Shown here in pieces: positions 32,598-42,600 of a stretch of 64,000 bases of DNA. This DNA is from Micavibrio sp. Lineage in GTDB: Bacteria > Pseudomonadota > Alphaproteobacteria > Micavibrionales > Micavibrionaceae. The position numbers and the translations under genes were made by a program. The stretch is taken from the NCBI GenBank assembly GCA_021604545.1, contig BQJE01000001.1:107444-171443 (forward strand). Reading direction: 5' to 3'. The notes under the pieces were generated by a model. That model did not search any database. It was given only the letters and a program-made list of their open reading frames with translations, and had not been told where the DNA came from. Numbering within the stretch: the stretch's first letter is position 1; each line of letters begins with the position of its first letter.

Positions 32598-33728
32598 ATG
32601 AGTGATACTGAAACCGAAGAAATGAGCGAAGAAGAAAAGGCCATGATGGATGAATGGGAATCCATGGCCGGTGAAGAAGGCGGCGGCGAAGACGTGGTCG
32701 ATGCTGATTCTATGCCAGATTTCGATGGTGAAGGTGAAGCGGGTGAAGAAGAAGGTGGCACCCGTATCCTCAATCAGGAAGAAATTGATTCTCTTTTAGG
32801 TTTTGACGATGATGCGGCCAGCGGTGGTGAAACCTCCGGTGTGATGGCGCTTATTAACTCGGCGATGGTGAATTATGAACGCCTGCCGATGCTTGATATT
32901 GTGTTCGACCGGCTGGTGCGCCTGATGTCGACATCATTGCGGAATTTAACCACTGATAATGTTGAAGTGTCGCTGGACCAGGTTTCCACTGTGCGCTTTG
33001 GCGATTACATGAATTCCATCCCTTTGCCCGCTATGCTGTCTGTGTTTAAAGCCGAAGAGTGGGACAATAACGGCCTTTTGGTCACCGATAGTGCTTTGAT
33101 TTATTCAATCGTTGATGTGTTGCTTGGTGGCCGGAAAGGGACGCCATCCATACGTGTTGAAGGGCGGCCTTATACCACTATCGAAAGCAAGCTCGTGGAA
33201 AAAATGGTGCAGGTGACGCTTGGCGATCTGTCCTCGGCTTTTGATCCGCTTTCACCGGTTAGTTTTAATCTCGATCGCATGGAAACCAATCCGCGTTTTG
33301 CTACTATTTCACAAAGCGGTAATGCTTGTGTTCTTGCACGTTTGCGCGTTGATATGGGTGATCGTGGTGGCCGCGTCGAAGTTCTTATTCCTTATGCGAC
33401 ATTAGAGCCCATTCGGGAGTTGCTACTCCAGATGTTTATGGGTGAAAAATTTGGTCGTGACTCCATCTGGGAAAGTCACCTTACGGAAGAGCTTTATAAA
33501 ACCGATATTCAGCTTCAGGCTATATTGGGAGAATCAACTGTGCCTCTGGGAGAGATGTTGAACTGGCAAGTCGGTGAACAAGTGATGTTTACCACACGCA
33601 CCGAGGAAGATCTGGAGATGCGCTGTGGTCATTTTCCGATGTTCAGAGGGCCGGTGGGTCAGCGTCAGGGCAATATTGCCCTCAGGATTGAAAACTATAT
33701 TGAGCCTGATAAAGGGGATGATGGATGA
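32598..33728 (+). CDS. fliM: Flagellar switch protein FliM
   Basis: C-ring protein that binds CheY-P. 376 residues with an acidic extension (1-54) before the CheY-binding helix LNQEEIDSLLGF (58-69), which in most FliM proteins is at the very N-terminus. The middle CheC-like domain has LPMLDIVFDRLVRLMSTSLR and the C-terminal SpoA domain has LNWQVGEQVMFTT. The start overlaps no other gene, and the stop overlaps the next start (ATGA). Confidence 0.96.
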   Translation: MSDTETEEMSEEEKAMMDEWESMAGEEGGGEDVVDADSMPDFDGEGEAGEEEGGTRILNQEEIDSLLGFDDDAASGGETSGVMALINSAMVNYERLPMLDIVFDRLVRLMSTSLRNLTTDNVEVSLDQVSTVRFGDYMNSIPLPAMLSVFKAEEWDNNGLLVTDSALIYSIVDVLLGGRKGTPSIRVEGRPYTTIESKLVEKMVQVTLGDLSSAFDPLSPVSFNLDRMETNPRFATISQSGNACVLARLRVDMGDRGGRVEVLIPYATLEPIRELLLQMFMGEKFGRDSIWESHLTEELYKTDIQLQAILGESTVPLGEMLNWQVGEQVMFTTRTEEDLEMRCGHFPMFRGPVGQRQGNIALRIENYIEPDKGDDG

Positions 33729-34336
33729 GTGGGCCGTTACTGAGTATTGTTCTAGACATTGTTGTTCTTATCTTTCTGGGGATGACCATTTATTACGCCA
33801 TGCGTCTGTCAAAAAGCCTTAACAATTTCCGTGTGCAAAGAAATGAGATGAAAAATCTGGTGGCGGCGCTAGCTAAAAATATTGATCAGGCCAATAGTGC
33901 AATTGCGGGCCTCAAGGCCGCGGGCAACAGCTCTGGTGAAAAACTGCAGGGACTCATCAATGAATCCATAACCCTGTCTGATGAACTTCAATTGATGAAT
34001 GAGGCTGGAAACAATCTGGCTAAGCGTCTGGAAAATCTGGCAGAGGGAAGCAGCGCTCGTAGCAGCAGCCATATCTCTGATGAAGCGATCAGAAAAAGTG
34101 AGCCGGATACCTCACGCGATGATATAGGCGCGCCGTTTTTGATACAGGACCGTGATTTCGAACAGCCCTTTGATGGGGCAGAAGGTTCAGAGGAATCTTC
34201 GGGATGGGGGGACGAAGACATCGATCTGGATGTTCCCCAGGATATGGCAAGTGACCTGCATAGCCGGGCGGAAAGAGAGTTGTTTCAGGCATTACAGAAA
34301 AACCTGAAGAAAAAATCTTCCGGCGGAGGGGCTTAG
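33725..34336 (+). CDS. DUF6468-type membrane-anchored flagellar protein
   Basis: 203 residues. One N-terminal membrane segment (6-25: LSIVLDIVVLIFLGMTIYYA) is followed by a long coiled coil (about 28-105, with SKSLNNFRVQRNEMKNLVAA and ALAKNIDQANSAIAGLKAAG). The C-terminal half is acidic and low-complexity. This pattern fits the DUF6468 family found next to fliM in alphaproteobacteria. The function is unknown. It overlaps fliM by four bases and precedes the MotE-like gene by three, so these three are co-translated. Confidence 0.75.
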   Translation: MSGPLLSIVLDIVVLIFLGMTIYYAMRLSKSLNNFRVQRNEMKNLVAALAKNIDQANSAIAGLKAAGNSSGEKLQGLINESITLSDELQLMNEAGNNLAKRLENLAEGSSARSSSHISDEAIRKSEPDTSRDDIGAPFLIQDRDFEQPFDGAEGSEESSGWGDEDIDLDVPQDMASDLHSRAERELFQALQKNLKKKSSGGGA

Positions 34337-34339
34337 GTT

Positions 34340-35128
34340 ATGTTTTCCGTGAACTTTAGAATCATCCCTCTGCTGGTTTTCGTGGCCATGCTGGCCTTTT
34401 CTTTCAGGGTGGTTGAGATCGTGACCGGCTTTTCAACTTTATCCGGTGCCGCTCTGGCTGTTGAGGAGGTTGATGCCCAGCCGCCTGAAATGCCGCCGGA
34501 AGCAGAAACAGCAAAACAGGAAATAAAAGAAGAGGGCATGATGGGTGTCGACAGCCATGAGAAAGAGGCTGACGCACCGGAAAAACAAGCCCCGCAACTC
34601 ACTTTTGCCGAGGAAGAGGAGGACAAAGAAGATTCTTCACATGAGGAGGAAGAGGATAAAGGTGGCGATATAGATTGGCGTGACGCAAGCGATTCTGATT
34701 TGGATTATACCGAAGTGCGTATGGAGTTGTTTGAAGACTTGTCCAAGCGCCGTAAGGACATCGTACAAAAAGAGAGGCAAATGCTAACGCGTGAGGCGTT
34801 GCTTCGGACAGCTGAAAAAGAGCTGGATCGCAAATTTCAGGAATTGTCACAGCTTCGTGGTGAAATCGAATCTTTGTTAGAAAAACAATCCGAAGAAGAA
34901 CAGGGGCGTGTCCAGAGTCTGGTTAAAATATACGAAGGTATGAAGCCCAAAGATGCTGCGCGGATCTTCAATACGCTCGATCTTGATATTCTTGTCACTG
35001 TCATGGGTAAAATGTCGGAGCGCAAGCTGTCTCCTGTTTTGGCGAAAATGAACCCGGAGCGGGCAAGGACCGTAACCATTATGCTTGCAGAGCAAAAACA
35101 GCTGCCGTCATTGCCCCAAAGTAACTAA
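34340..35128 (+). CDS. MotE-like flagellar protein (MgtE-N-type C-terminus)
   Basis: 262 residues. A hydrophobic N-terminal segment (about 8-25) serves as anchor or signal. Then come a very acidic linker (about 40-120), a coiled coil (about 125-190), and a C-terminal helical bundle with LVKIYEGMKPKDAARIFNTL, DILVTVMGKMSERKLSPVLA and MNPERARTVTIML. That last part matches MotE proteins, the periplasmic chaperone of MotC in rhizobia, and the MgtE N-domain. GGAGG precedes the ATG. MotC itself is not clearly present; the 1044-residue TPR protein at 39653 is a possible partner (inference). Confidence 0.75.
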   Translation: MFSVNFRIIPLLVFVAMLAFSFRVVEIVTGFSTLSGAALAVEEVDAQPPEMPPEAETAKQEIKEEGMMGVDSHEKEADAPEKQAPQLTFAEEEEDKEDSSHEEEEDKGGDIDWRDASDSDLDYTEVRMELFEDLSKRRKDIVQKERQMLTREALLRTAEKELDRKFQELSQLRGEIESLLEKQSEEEQGRVQSLVKIYEGMKPKDAARIFNTLDLDILVTVMGKMSERKLSPVLAKMNPERARTVTIMLAEQKQLPSLPQSN

Positions 35129-35300
35129 TGCTTGTAATTAATTCTTAATATTTCATTCATTCTTGTGTACTCTATCTAATGGTACATTACGTTTTTCTGA
35201 GTTTTTCATTTACACTTACAATTGGTTAACTAATTTTGGTTCATAATACTTGTTCGAAGGTTGAGTTCTTAATATTTGTTAGCATTAGGGGAGAATAAAA

Positions 35301-35690
35301 GTGGCGGTTGATATGGATATGAACATCCTGATTGTGGATGATTACAACACAATGCTGAGAATCATAAAAAACCTGCTTAAGCAGCTTGGATTCAATAACG
35401 TTGATGAAGCTACGGATGGGACGATGGCGCTTGAGAAGATTAAGCGGAAGTCCTATGGGCTTGTCATTTCCGACTGGAATATGGAGCCGATGACCGGCAT
35501 TGAGCTGCTGAAATTGGTGCGTGGCTCGAATGATAATTTTAAAGATATGCCATTCATTATGATTACGGCCGAAAGTAAAACGGAAAATGTTGTGGCTGCC
35601 AAACAGGCCGGGGTGAACAACTATATTGTTAAACCTTTTAATGCGGAGACCTTAAAAGGAAAGATAACGTCTGTTTTGGGGGAATTTTAA
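35301..35690 (+). CDS. cheY: Chemotaxis response regulator CheY
   Basis: Single-domain receiver of 129 residues. Acidic pair in ILIVDDYNTM, phospho-acceptor Asp in VISDWNMEPMTG (about D59), Thr in MITAES, Lys in NNYIVKPFNAETL. The start is a GTG with GGGGAG seven bases upstream. It lies directly before cheZ and in the motor block, so it likely acts on FliM. No histidine kinase CheA is in the window. Confidence 0.93.
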   Translation: MAVDMDMNILIVDDYNTMLRIIKNLLKQLGFNNVDEATDGTMALEKIKRKSYGLVISDWNMEPMTGIELLKLVRGSNDNFKDMPFIMITAESKTENVVAAKQAGVNNYIVKPFNAETLKGKITSVLGEF

Positions 35691-35750
35691 GCGTGAAACT
35701 TTAAGTGAAAACTAGATTATCTGTTTAAAGAAGATGGGGGAATAGCTGCG

Positions 35751-36362
35751 ATGTCAGATGTAGTGCCGGAAAATGGGGAAGATCAGGGGTATAAGAGGGA
35801 CCAGGTTGTCAAGATTATAAGCTCGGTTATTTCCAAGGTCGAGGCGATTGAGGACGTCGAGCGTGAGACTATCTATAGGGAACTTAAAAACCTTCATGAT
35901 ATTATTGAGGAAGCCAGACAGGAAGTGGGTCAGGCGCAGGCCGGTGATATTAGTGACAAACATATTCCGACAGCGACAGATGAGCTTGATGAGGTTGTGC
36001 GAGCAACGGCAGAGGCTACGGGAACTATTATGGATGCCTGCGATATTATTAGCGAAAAAGCTGCTGAGGCAGGTGAGGCGGGCGCGGCCATTACTGATGA
36101 AGTGATGAAAGTCTATGAGGCTTGTTCTTTTCAGGATATTACCGGGCAACGCATTACAAAGGTTGTCGCCACACTCAAAGCGATCGAAAGCAAAGTCGAT
36201 GCTTTAATGAAAGTTCTTGGCGAAAAAATGCCGGGTATGCCGATTCAAGGTGATGGTGAGTCAGGTGGGGAAGGTGATGCGGCTTTGCTTAATGGCCCAC
36301 AAATGCCGGATAAGGCTATTACCCAGGCCGAAATCGACAAACTTCTGGAAGAGTTCGATTAG
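35751..36362 (+). CDS. cheZ: CheY-P phosphatase CheZ
   Basis: 203 residues, helical. The active-site motif YEACSFQDITGQRITKVV places D129 and Q133 four residues apart, as the catalytic Asp/Gln pair in E. coli CheZ. The far C-terminus ITQAEIDKLLEEFD (190-203) fits the separate CheY-binding helix of CheZ and closely resembles the CheY-binding helix of FliM in this window. A flexible G/D/E-rich linker (about 160-185) joins them. It follows cheY by 60 bp. Confidence 0.9.
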   Translation: MSDVVPENGEDQGYKRDQVVKIISSVISKVEAIEDVERETIYRELKNLHDIIEEARQEVGQAQAGDISDKHIPTATDELDEVVRATAEATGTIMDACDIISEKAAEAGEAGAAITDEVMKVYEACSFQDITGQRITKVVATLKAIESKVDALMKVLGEKMPGMPIQGDGESGGEGDAALLNGPQMPDKAITQAEIDKLLEEFD

Positions 36363-36440
36363 GGTGCCTCTCTTTGGGTTGTCATTTCTGTTAAAATATT
36401 CTGCATTCTAGTATAATGGGAATCAGAAGGATTCCTATTT

Positions 36441-37127
36441 ATGGCCAATCAGTTTCTTGCATTATCACTTTTTATTATGCTTTTATCATTTTTCATTGTG
36501 ATAAATGCGATGTCGAATTTTGAAGAAGTAAAGTCGCGGCCTGTTTTAAACAGCATATCACTGGCGTTTTCTTCAAAAAATCTGGCCGAGGAAACCGCAC
36601 CTTCTTTTGAAGAAACCAACGAGCAGCATTTCAATGATGGCGATGCCATCGATCAGGTGGAAGCTTTATTCAAGGCGCAGATTACTGGCCATAAGGTAAC
36701 AAAGAACAGTCTTGGGACGGTGATGCATATTCGTTTGCCGCTGCGTTCTTTCGAACGTGGTGTTGGGGCGGCTGGAGAGGTTGGCAAGAATCCTAAAAAA
36801 GCACAGCGAGGGGCCGGTGGATTTTTTCTGACGACATTGGTGTCTTTGTTACAGGCAAGAAATACGGGGATTCCTTATCGCATGGAAATGTTGCTGAATA
36901 TGCCGCGTTCTCCGGCTGAAACGTTTAACAAAAGCCCTCGTGTTGTGAATGAAGCGCTACAGAAGGTAAGTGGTTATGCAGAGCAGCTTGAAGCGGCTGG
37001 CTTGCCGCGCAAGCTTATGAGCGCAGGGCTGACCCAGGGTAAAGACGGTTACATAGATTTATATTTCCGCCGCTACAGCGCATTTAATCCACTTGGTAAT
37101 AATAAAGCTGGAGAGAGTGGTGAGTAA
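36441..37127 (+). CDS. MotB-like protein without the ion-binding Asp
   Basis: 228 residues. It starts with one membrane segment (about 5-24: FLALSLFIMLLSFFIVINAM) that looks like the MotB/PomB segment but has no Asp, the residue that carries the proton or sodium in working stators. The rest (about 70-220) looks like a weak OmpA-type periplasmic domain. It overlaps the true motB by 8 bases. It may modify or gate the stator rather than conduct ions; this is inference from the missing residue. Confidence 0.75.
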   Translation: MANQFLALSLFIMLLSFFIVINAMSNFEEVKSRPVLNSISLAFSSKNLAEETAPSFEETNEQHFNDGDAIDQVEALFKAQITGHKVTKNSLGTVMHIRLPLRSFERGVGAAGEVGKNPKKAQRGAGGFFLTTLVSLLQARNTGIPYRMEMLLNMPRSPAETFNKSPRVVNEALQKVSGYAEQLEAAGLPRKLMSAGLTQGKDGYIDLYFRRYSAFNPLGNNKAGESGE

Positions 37128-37929
37128 CGAAGAACCAGAAGACGAAGATGTGCAGGTTCAGGGGTTGGGGTTTTCCTCCTTTAGCCGCGGATCAGGTAAA
37201 AAATCAGGGGGTGATGGTGAGCGTGTGCCGCTCTGGTTGATTACCTTTACCGATGTCATGGCTCTGATGTTGACCTTTTTTGTGCTTCTTTATTCGATGG
37301 CCGTGCCGAAGGAAGAAGAATGGTCACATATGACGGCGGCTCTTAATACAGAGTTTAACAAATTCTACAGCACAAGATGGGAAGAGGGGCCGCAGGATTC
37401 TATCAATATTGAAAAGCTGGATTTCAGCTCGGCTCTTGACCTTGAATATTTACAGGCTTTGGTGGCGCAGTTGGTGGAAGGCGAAAGCATTTTAAAGAAT
37501 ATTGTTCTTATTCCGCAGGATGATCGTTTAATTGTTTCACTGCCGAGTGATCTTCTTTTTGATGTAGGTAAAGCTGATGTCAGGGACAAAGGCCGCAAAG
37601 CTCTTTTCGCTCTGGGCGGCGCCTTGTCACGAATGAAGAACAGAATTGAAGTGATTGGCCATTCTGATCCGCGCCCGATAGATAGTGATTCGGGAGAGTT
37701 TTCCTCAAACTGGGATTTATCCCTGGCTCGCGCGCTTAAAGCCGCTGCCGTTCTTCAAAATGTCGGTTATCGTCGTCCTATTGTCGTCAGAGGATTGGCC
37801 AGCGCGCGTTATGAAGAATTGCCGCGTGATATTCCGGAAAAAGAACGTCTAAATCTGGCCCGTCGCGTTGATATTGTCATTATGCAAGATGACGGCTCGC
37901 GGCGCTTGCTTTTGGAGATGGGGCGCTAG
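37120..37929 (+). CDS. motB: Flagellar motor stator protein MotB
   Basis: I start at the GTG at 37120, with GGAG six bases upstream, giving 269 residues; a TTG further up is unlikely. A G/S-rich cytosolic tail is followed by the membrane segment WLITFTDVMALMLTFFVLLY with the essential Asp (D45). An OmpA-like peptidoglycan-binding domain is in the C-terminal half: SLPSDLLFDVGKADVRDKGR, EVIGHSDPRP and SWDLSLARA-type NWDLSLARALKAA. It pairs with MotA encoded at 5582-6418. Confidence 0.93.
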   Translation: MSNEEPEDEDVQVQGLGFSSFSRGSGKKSGGDGERVPLWLITFTDVMALMLTFFVLLYSMAVPKEEEWSHMTAALNTEFNKFYSTRWEEGPQDSINIEKLDFSSALDLEYLQALVAQLVEGESILKNIVLIPQDDRLIVSLPSDLLFDVGKADVRDKGRKALFALGGALSRMKNRIEVIGHSDPRPIDSDSGEFSSNWDLSLARALKAAAVLQNVGYRRPIVVRGLASARYEELPRDIPEKERLNLARRVDIVIMQDDGSRRLLLEMGR

Positions 37930-37932
37930 GCG

Positions 37933-38751
37933 CTAACGTATTAGATCTGGCGTAATCAGTGTTCCGTGCCAGATTTTTGACACATAAGGGATTGTGATTT
38001 CTCCGCCTTGTGCGTGTTTTTGAAATACTTCCCGTACCATTGTATCTAGCAATTGATTTAAATCTTCTCTTTGTGTTTCAGGGTTTGGCGTAAAAGAAAA
38101 GCTGGTCAGCAAATTCCTGAATCCTTGCTCGTCAGTCGTAAAATCAAATTTAGCAACATCCAGATGCCTGTTCTCGAAATCCAGATAGCGTCTATATTCG
38201 TAGTTTGAAAATCCTGGTGAATTTTTATACAGGAGCTTGACGATCTGATCATCATATCCGGGGCAAATACGACTCAGGGTCGTATCTATATGCTGACAAA
38301 CTTCGCTGCTATCATTGAAATGTTGTGTCAGTGCTATCAATTTTCCCGTAGGGTGTAAAAATTTATTCCATTCTCGTACGGCTTCTTTAAACTGGTGGCG
38401 CCACCAATGCAGGGATTGTCCGGCAAAAATAGCTTTGATTTTCCCGTATGTATGTTCCGGGATATTTGGTTTAACTGCTTCACCTTCGTATATTTGAAAG
38501 TCAGGATATGATTCAAGATTCTTTTTGGCTTCAAGCCGCATATCACTAGGTTCAACCGCGCGAACCGTAAATCCTAATTCCAAAAGTGCCTTTGTTAATC
38601 TTCCTGAGCCCGCGCCGATATCAACAACAGTATCACCTGATTGCAAGCCAGATTTTTGTATGGCGCCCGTTATTAATTCCGGGGGATATTGGGGGCGTGC
38701 ACTATAGGAAGCGCCGCGGTTATTATAGCGGGTTGTGTGTTTTTGCGACAT
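37933..38751 (-). CDS. Class I SAM-dependent methyltransferase
   Basis: 272 residues of the type-11 methyltransferase kind. Motif I is VVDIGAGSGRLTKAL (43-57 region), followed by VRAVEPSDMRLEAKK and a SLHWWRHQFKEAVREWNKFL stretch as in the trans-aconitate/biotin-synthesis-like group. The substrate is unknown. The start lies two bases after the stop of the upstream GNAT-like gene, so the two form an operon. It ends 3 bp from the convergent motB. Confidence 0.85.
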   Translation of the reverse strand: MSQKHTTRYNNRGASYSARPQYPPELITGAIQKSGLQSGDTVVDIGAGSGRLTKALLELGFTVRAVEPSDMRLEAKKNLESYPDFQIYEGEAVKPNIPEHTYGKIKAIFAGQSLHWWRHQFKEAVREWNKFLHPTGKLIALTQHFNDSSEVCQHIDTTLSRICPGYDDQIVKLLYKNSPGFSNYEYRRYLDFENRHLDVAKFDFTTDEQGFRNLLTSFSFTPNPETQREDLNQLLDTMVREVFQKHAQGGEITIPYVSKIWHGTLITPDLIR

Positions 38752-38753
38752 GG

Positions 38754-39494
38754 CTAGAGAGAATCCTCAGGGCTAGGAAAAAGCTTCATGAAGGTACCAG
38801 ATGTTCTCTGGCCGTTGTCTTTGGGACGTGTCGCAACCATTTTACCGCCTAGTGACAAAAAGAGTAATGTTGATGCCCGGTTTTTATCAGGTTCTTGCGC
38901 GATCTCACCCAGCATGAAAGGAGCATCTCCCACATTTTCCGGTAGCGCTGCTTTTTGAACCATAGATGTTGTCACCGTTCTGCTAACACTAGGCATAGTA
39001 GCAACTTGTTGCACATAAATTCCTTTTTCAAAATTCGGCATATCAATTCCATCGCGAATCCGATTGGCCTTAGTCAGAAAGTAATCAAGCACTGATGTGT
39101 CGTTACCTGTCTTCTGTCTGATTTTCTCCATTTTCTCCAATGTGTAGGCCATCATAAACGATTTAACTACATCGTCATTGTTAGCCAGCCAGAAATGGTT
39201 AGAAAGCTTTATGCGCTCTGCGTAATTAGGCTGGTCAGGATCATCGACTGCGAGCGGGTATAGTATAAATCCTGATGCGGCGAGACGGCGATTAAGAAAA
39301 TTTATCTGATCTTCTGTAATCAGCTCCGGCAGCCTTGCTTTAATGTCATTGACGCTCATGTCGGTAAGATGGCTAATCTCCCGACCTTGCCCATCAAGAT
39401 AGTCCAAAATATATTTTTTGGCTGAAACTCTTTGCGCTACATCATGAATCGCTTGTGCATCTGGTTTCTCTGCATGCCTTATCATAGTATCCAT
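38754..39494 (-). CDS. Hypothetical protein with weak GNAT-acetyltransferase features
   Basis: 246 residues, soluble. The opening MIRHAEKPDAQAIHDVAQRV and the middle GIYVQQVATMPSVSRTVTTS recall the start and the acetyl-CoA region of GNAT acetyltransferases, but the usual R/Q-x-x-G-x-G/A loop is not clear, so it may be inactive or unrelated. It is coupled to the methyltransferase that follows. A second in-frame ATG lies three codons downstream of the chosen start. Confidence 0.55.
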   Translation of the reverse strand: MDTMIRHAEKPDAQAIHDVAQRVSAKKYILDYLDGQGREISHLTDMSVNDIKARLPELITEDQINFLNRRLAASGFILYPLAVDDPDQPNYAERIKLSNHFWLANNDDVVKSFMMAYTLEKMEKIRQKTGNDTSVLDYFLTKANRIRDGIDMPNFEKGIYVQQVATMPSVSRTVTTSMVQKAALPENVGDAPFMLGEIAQEPDKNRASTLLFLSLGGKMVATRPKDNGQRTSGTFMKLFPSPEDSL

Positions 39495-39652
39495 TGTTTT
39501 ATACTTTCTGCTCTATTTCTTCGGAAACACATGTTTTAGGCTATTTTCCAGATTACTGTCAAGTTTATGCTTTAATGATAGTTCTGCACCACTCAAATCA
39601 TTATGCGTTCGGGTACTGGTGAAAGCGCTTAAAACTGGCTATTCTGATCCAC

Positions 39653-42600
39653 ATGACTCGTATTCTTCTGCTTACTCTCTTTTGTGTGATTGTGCCATTC
39701 CAGAGCGGGTGGGCGCAGGAGGCTCTACGTGTGCGTACTGGCGAGCACGAAGGCTATTCCCGTCTGGTTTTTGACTGGAAGAAGCGCGTGGATTATGAAG
39801 CCGACACCTCGTCAAAGGGCCGATTGGTTCTCACCTTTAAGAAGGATGCTCTGGTGAATACAACCGGTATGCAGGTCGGAGACAAATCCAATATTCTGGC
39901 TTTTGAAATATTGTCACAATCGCCTCTTAAAATTTCCCTGGCTATACCCGAGGGTAGCCGGACACGGAACTTTCATGCTGGAGAGCGTTTGGTCGTTGAT
40001 ATTTATGATCCGTCTGGTGGTAAACCAAAATCACAGTTTCAGGCTTCAAGGATAAAGCTGCCTCCACCTTCTTCTATAGAGCCGCCCCCCGAAGCGAAAG
40101 CACAAGCGCCGAAAAAAGTGGCAAAGATAGAACTGAAGCCGCCAGAGAAAAAAGAAGAAGTGAAGAAAGCAGAAGAGAAAAAAACACCCGAAAAAAAAGC
40201 TGAAAAAGCACCGGAAAAACCTGCTGAGCCTGTAAAGCCGGTAGAAAAGGCTGAGGCGCTGAAAGTTGAACATAAAGAGCCTTTGCCGGTCGAAGTCGTG
40301 GAAAAAGAAAAACTGGATGACGCAAAGCCCGATGACGCGGAGGTGCCGTCTCTTATCTCCAGCCTTGAAACTGCGGATGGTGAAGCGATCCCGCCGCACG
40401 TGATTACGATTACTTCAACCAAAAATGTCGGAGTCTCTGTTTTTGAAAACTATGGTGAATTGTGGCTGGCGACGGACAAGGATGAGTTTTATCTTAAGCC
40501 CCAAATCAACGGCCCAACCCCTGAGATCTTTCCACCCTTTAAAGAGCAAAAACTTGGAGATGACAGCAAAGCCTATGCTACCAAAATACCGCCTGGAAGC
40601 AATGCACGCGGGCAGGGTGGCGGTTTGCTCTGGCGCGTTGTGGTCTCGGCTGAGGAAAACAAAAAACATCCAGTGAATCCGATCCGTGAATTTGAACACC
40701 GCGATGCTGTGCGCGGCGGCACACTTGTCTGGCCGTTTGAAGAGCCGGCAGAAATCCTGGAATTTGTTGATTCTATTTCCGGCGACACGCTTATTTTGGC
40801 GACCACTGGCAGCTCAAAAGACTTTGCCGGGCCGGGCCGGGAATTTGTTGATTTTGAAACCCTGCCCTCTCATATCGGTTTGGTTATCCGTTCCAAAGTC
40901 GACGATCTGGAGGTCAGGGTAACCGGTGATGGTATTGAAGTTTCACGGCCCGGTGGTTTGGCTCTGGCATCTGAACAAATGTTGGCGATGGCCAGAGATA
41001 GAAAAACGTCATCAGAAAATGAAAAAGAGGGAACAAAAAGAAAAAAACCGGCGCCGCGTATCTATAGCTTTTCTGAATGGCAGATGGGCGGGGTTAGCGT
41101 CATGGACCAGAATGAAAACATTATTTTGGCCGGTATGAATGAAACACCTGACGGTGAAAAAATTGAAAATCTGATAACGCTCGCGCGGATGTATCTCTCG
41201 AATGGTCGCGCCGCCGAAGCCCTTGGGTTTATCGCTTTTGCGCAAGAGGAGTTGCCCGAACTGGAATCCAATCCAGATTTTCTGGCGCTACGCGGCGTTG
41301 CGCATGCGATGAGCTGGAATAGCGAGGAGGCGTTTAATAGCCTCTCGATAGAATCTCTTAAGCCGTTTGAAGAGGTCAATTACTGGCGCGCCTATGCGTT
41401 GGCTGATCTGGCTGACTGGCAACAGGCTTATCAGGTTATGCCCGCAGATACCAACACGCTTTATGATTATCCGGAGGCGGTCCGTTCGCGTCTGGCACTG
41501 GTGCTTTCTGAAGTTGCTTTGCGCGCGGGCAATATCGATATGGGCGAAGACCTGTTGGTAATGGTCGAAGAAGACAAAGACAAACTGGAGCCGCCATTCA
41601 AAGCCGCGCTGCAATATCTCAAAGGTGAAGCGGCGCGTCAGGCTGGTAACACCGATGAAACCAAAAAACTCTGGAAAGCTTTGTCCAAGGGCAAAGACGA
41701 TCTTTATCGGGCCAAGGCTGGCTTGGCACTTACGCGTCTCCAGCGTCAGGAAGGAGATATCACACTGGAAAAAGCGATCGATAATCTTGAAAGACTACGC
41801 TATGCCTGGCGCGGTGATCAGCTCGAGGCCAGCATTGCCTATTGGCTTGGCCGCACCTATTTCGATGCAAAAGATTACATCAAGGGTCTGAATATTATGC
41901 GCGAGGCCACAGGTTTTTCTGCCGGTACGCGTTTGGGTCGCCGCATCACAGAGGAAATGACCGAGGCTTTCACCGATCTTTATATCGGCCCGCATCTTAA
42001 TGATGTCTCTCCGCTTGATGCTGTTGCGCTCTATGAACAATTCAGCGAATTAACGCCCGCCGGGCCTAAAGGCGATAAGGTGGTTGAAAACCTTGCGGAA
42101 CGTCTGGTGCAGGCTGACCTTCTTGACCGCGCCGGAGACTTGTTAAAGCACCAGATCGAACACCGCCTGAAAGGCGACGAAGCCGCGCGCGTTGCGGTGC
42201 GTCTGGCAGCTATCCGTTTGCTGGCTGCGCAGCCGGATTATGCTATGCCCGCGCTGGACAAAGCCACCGCCGTTTTGCGGACCCTACCGGAAGAAATTGC
42301 GACGCCGATGCGCTACAGTGAAATTTCTCTGCTGCGCGCGCGTGCCTTTTCACAAGATAAAAAACCGGATCAGGCATTGGCAATTTTAAACGGGATGGAT
42401 CTTACGCCTGATGTTAATCGTCTGCGCGCCGATATTGCCTGGAAGGCGGCGTATTGGGATGATGCCGCCGAGGCTTTGGGGGATGTTATTCTTGATCGTG
42501 ATATTTCTTTGACGCGGCCTTTAAAAGACGAAGACGCAACCTTCATTCTCCACCGCGCCATTTCGCTTAATCTTGCCAGTGACCGCATTGCGCTTGCTAA

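Noticed and set aside
40039-40422. Minus-strand ORFs rich in Phe/Ser opposite the TPR-protein spacer
   Set aside because: Antisense shadow of the P/K/E-rich spacer of the 1044-residue protein.
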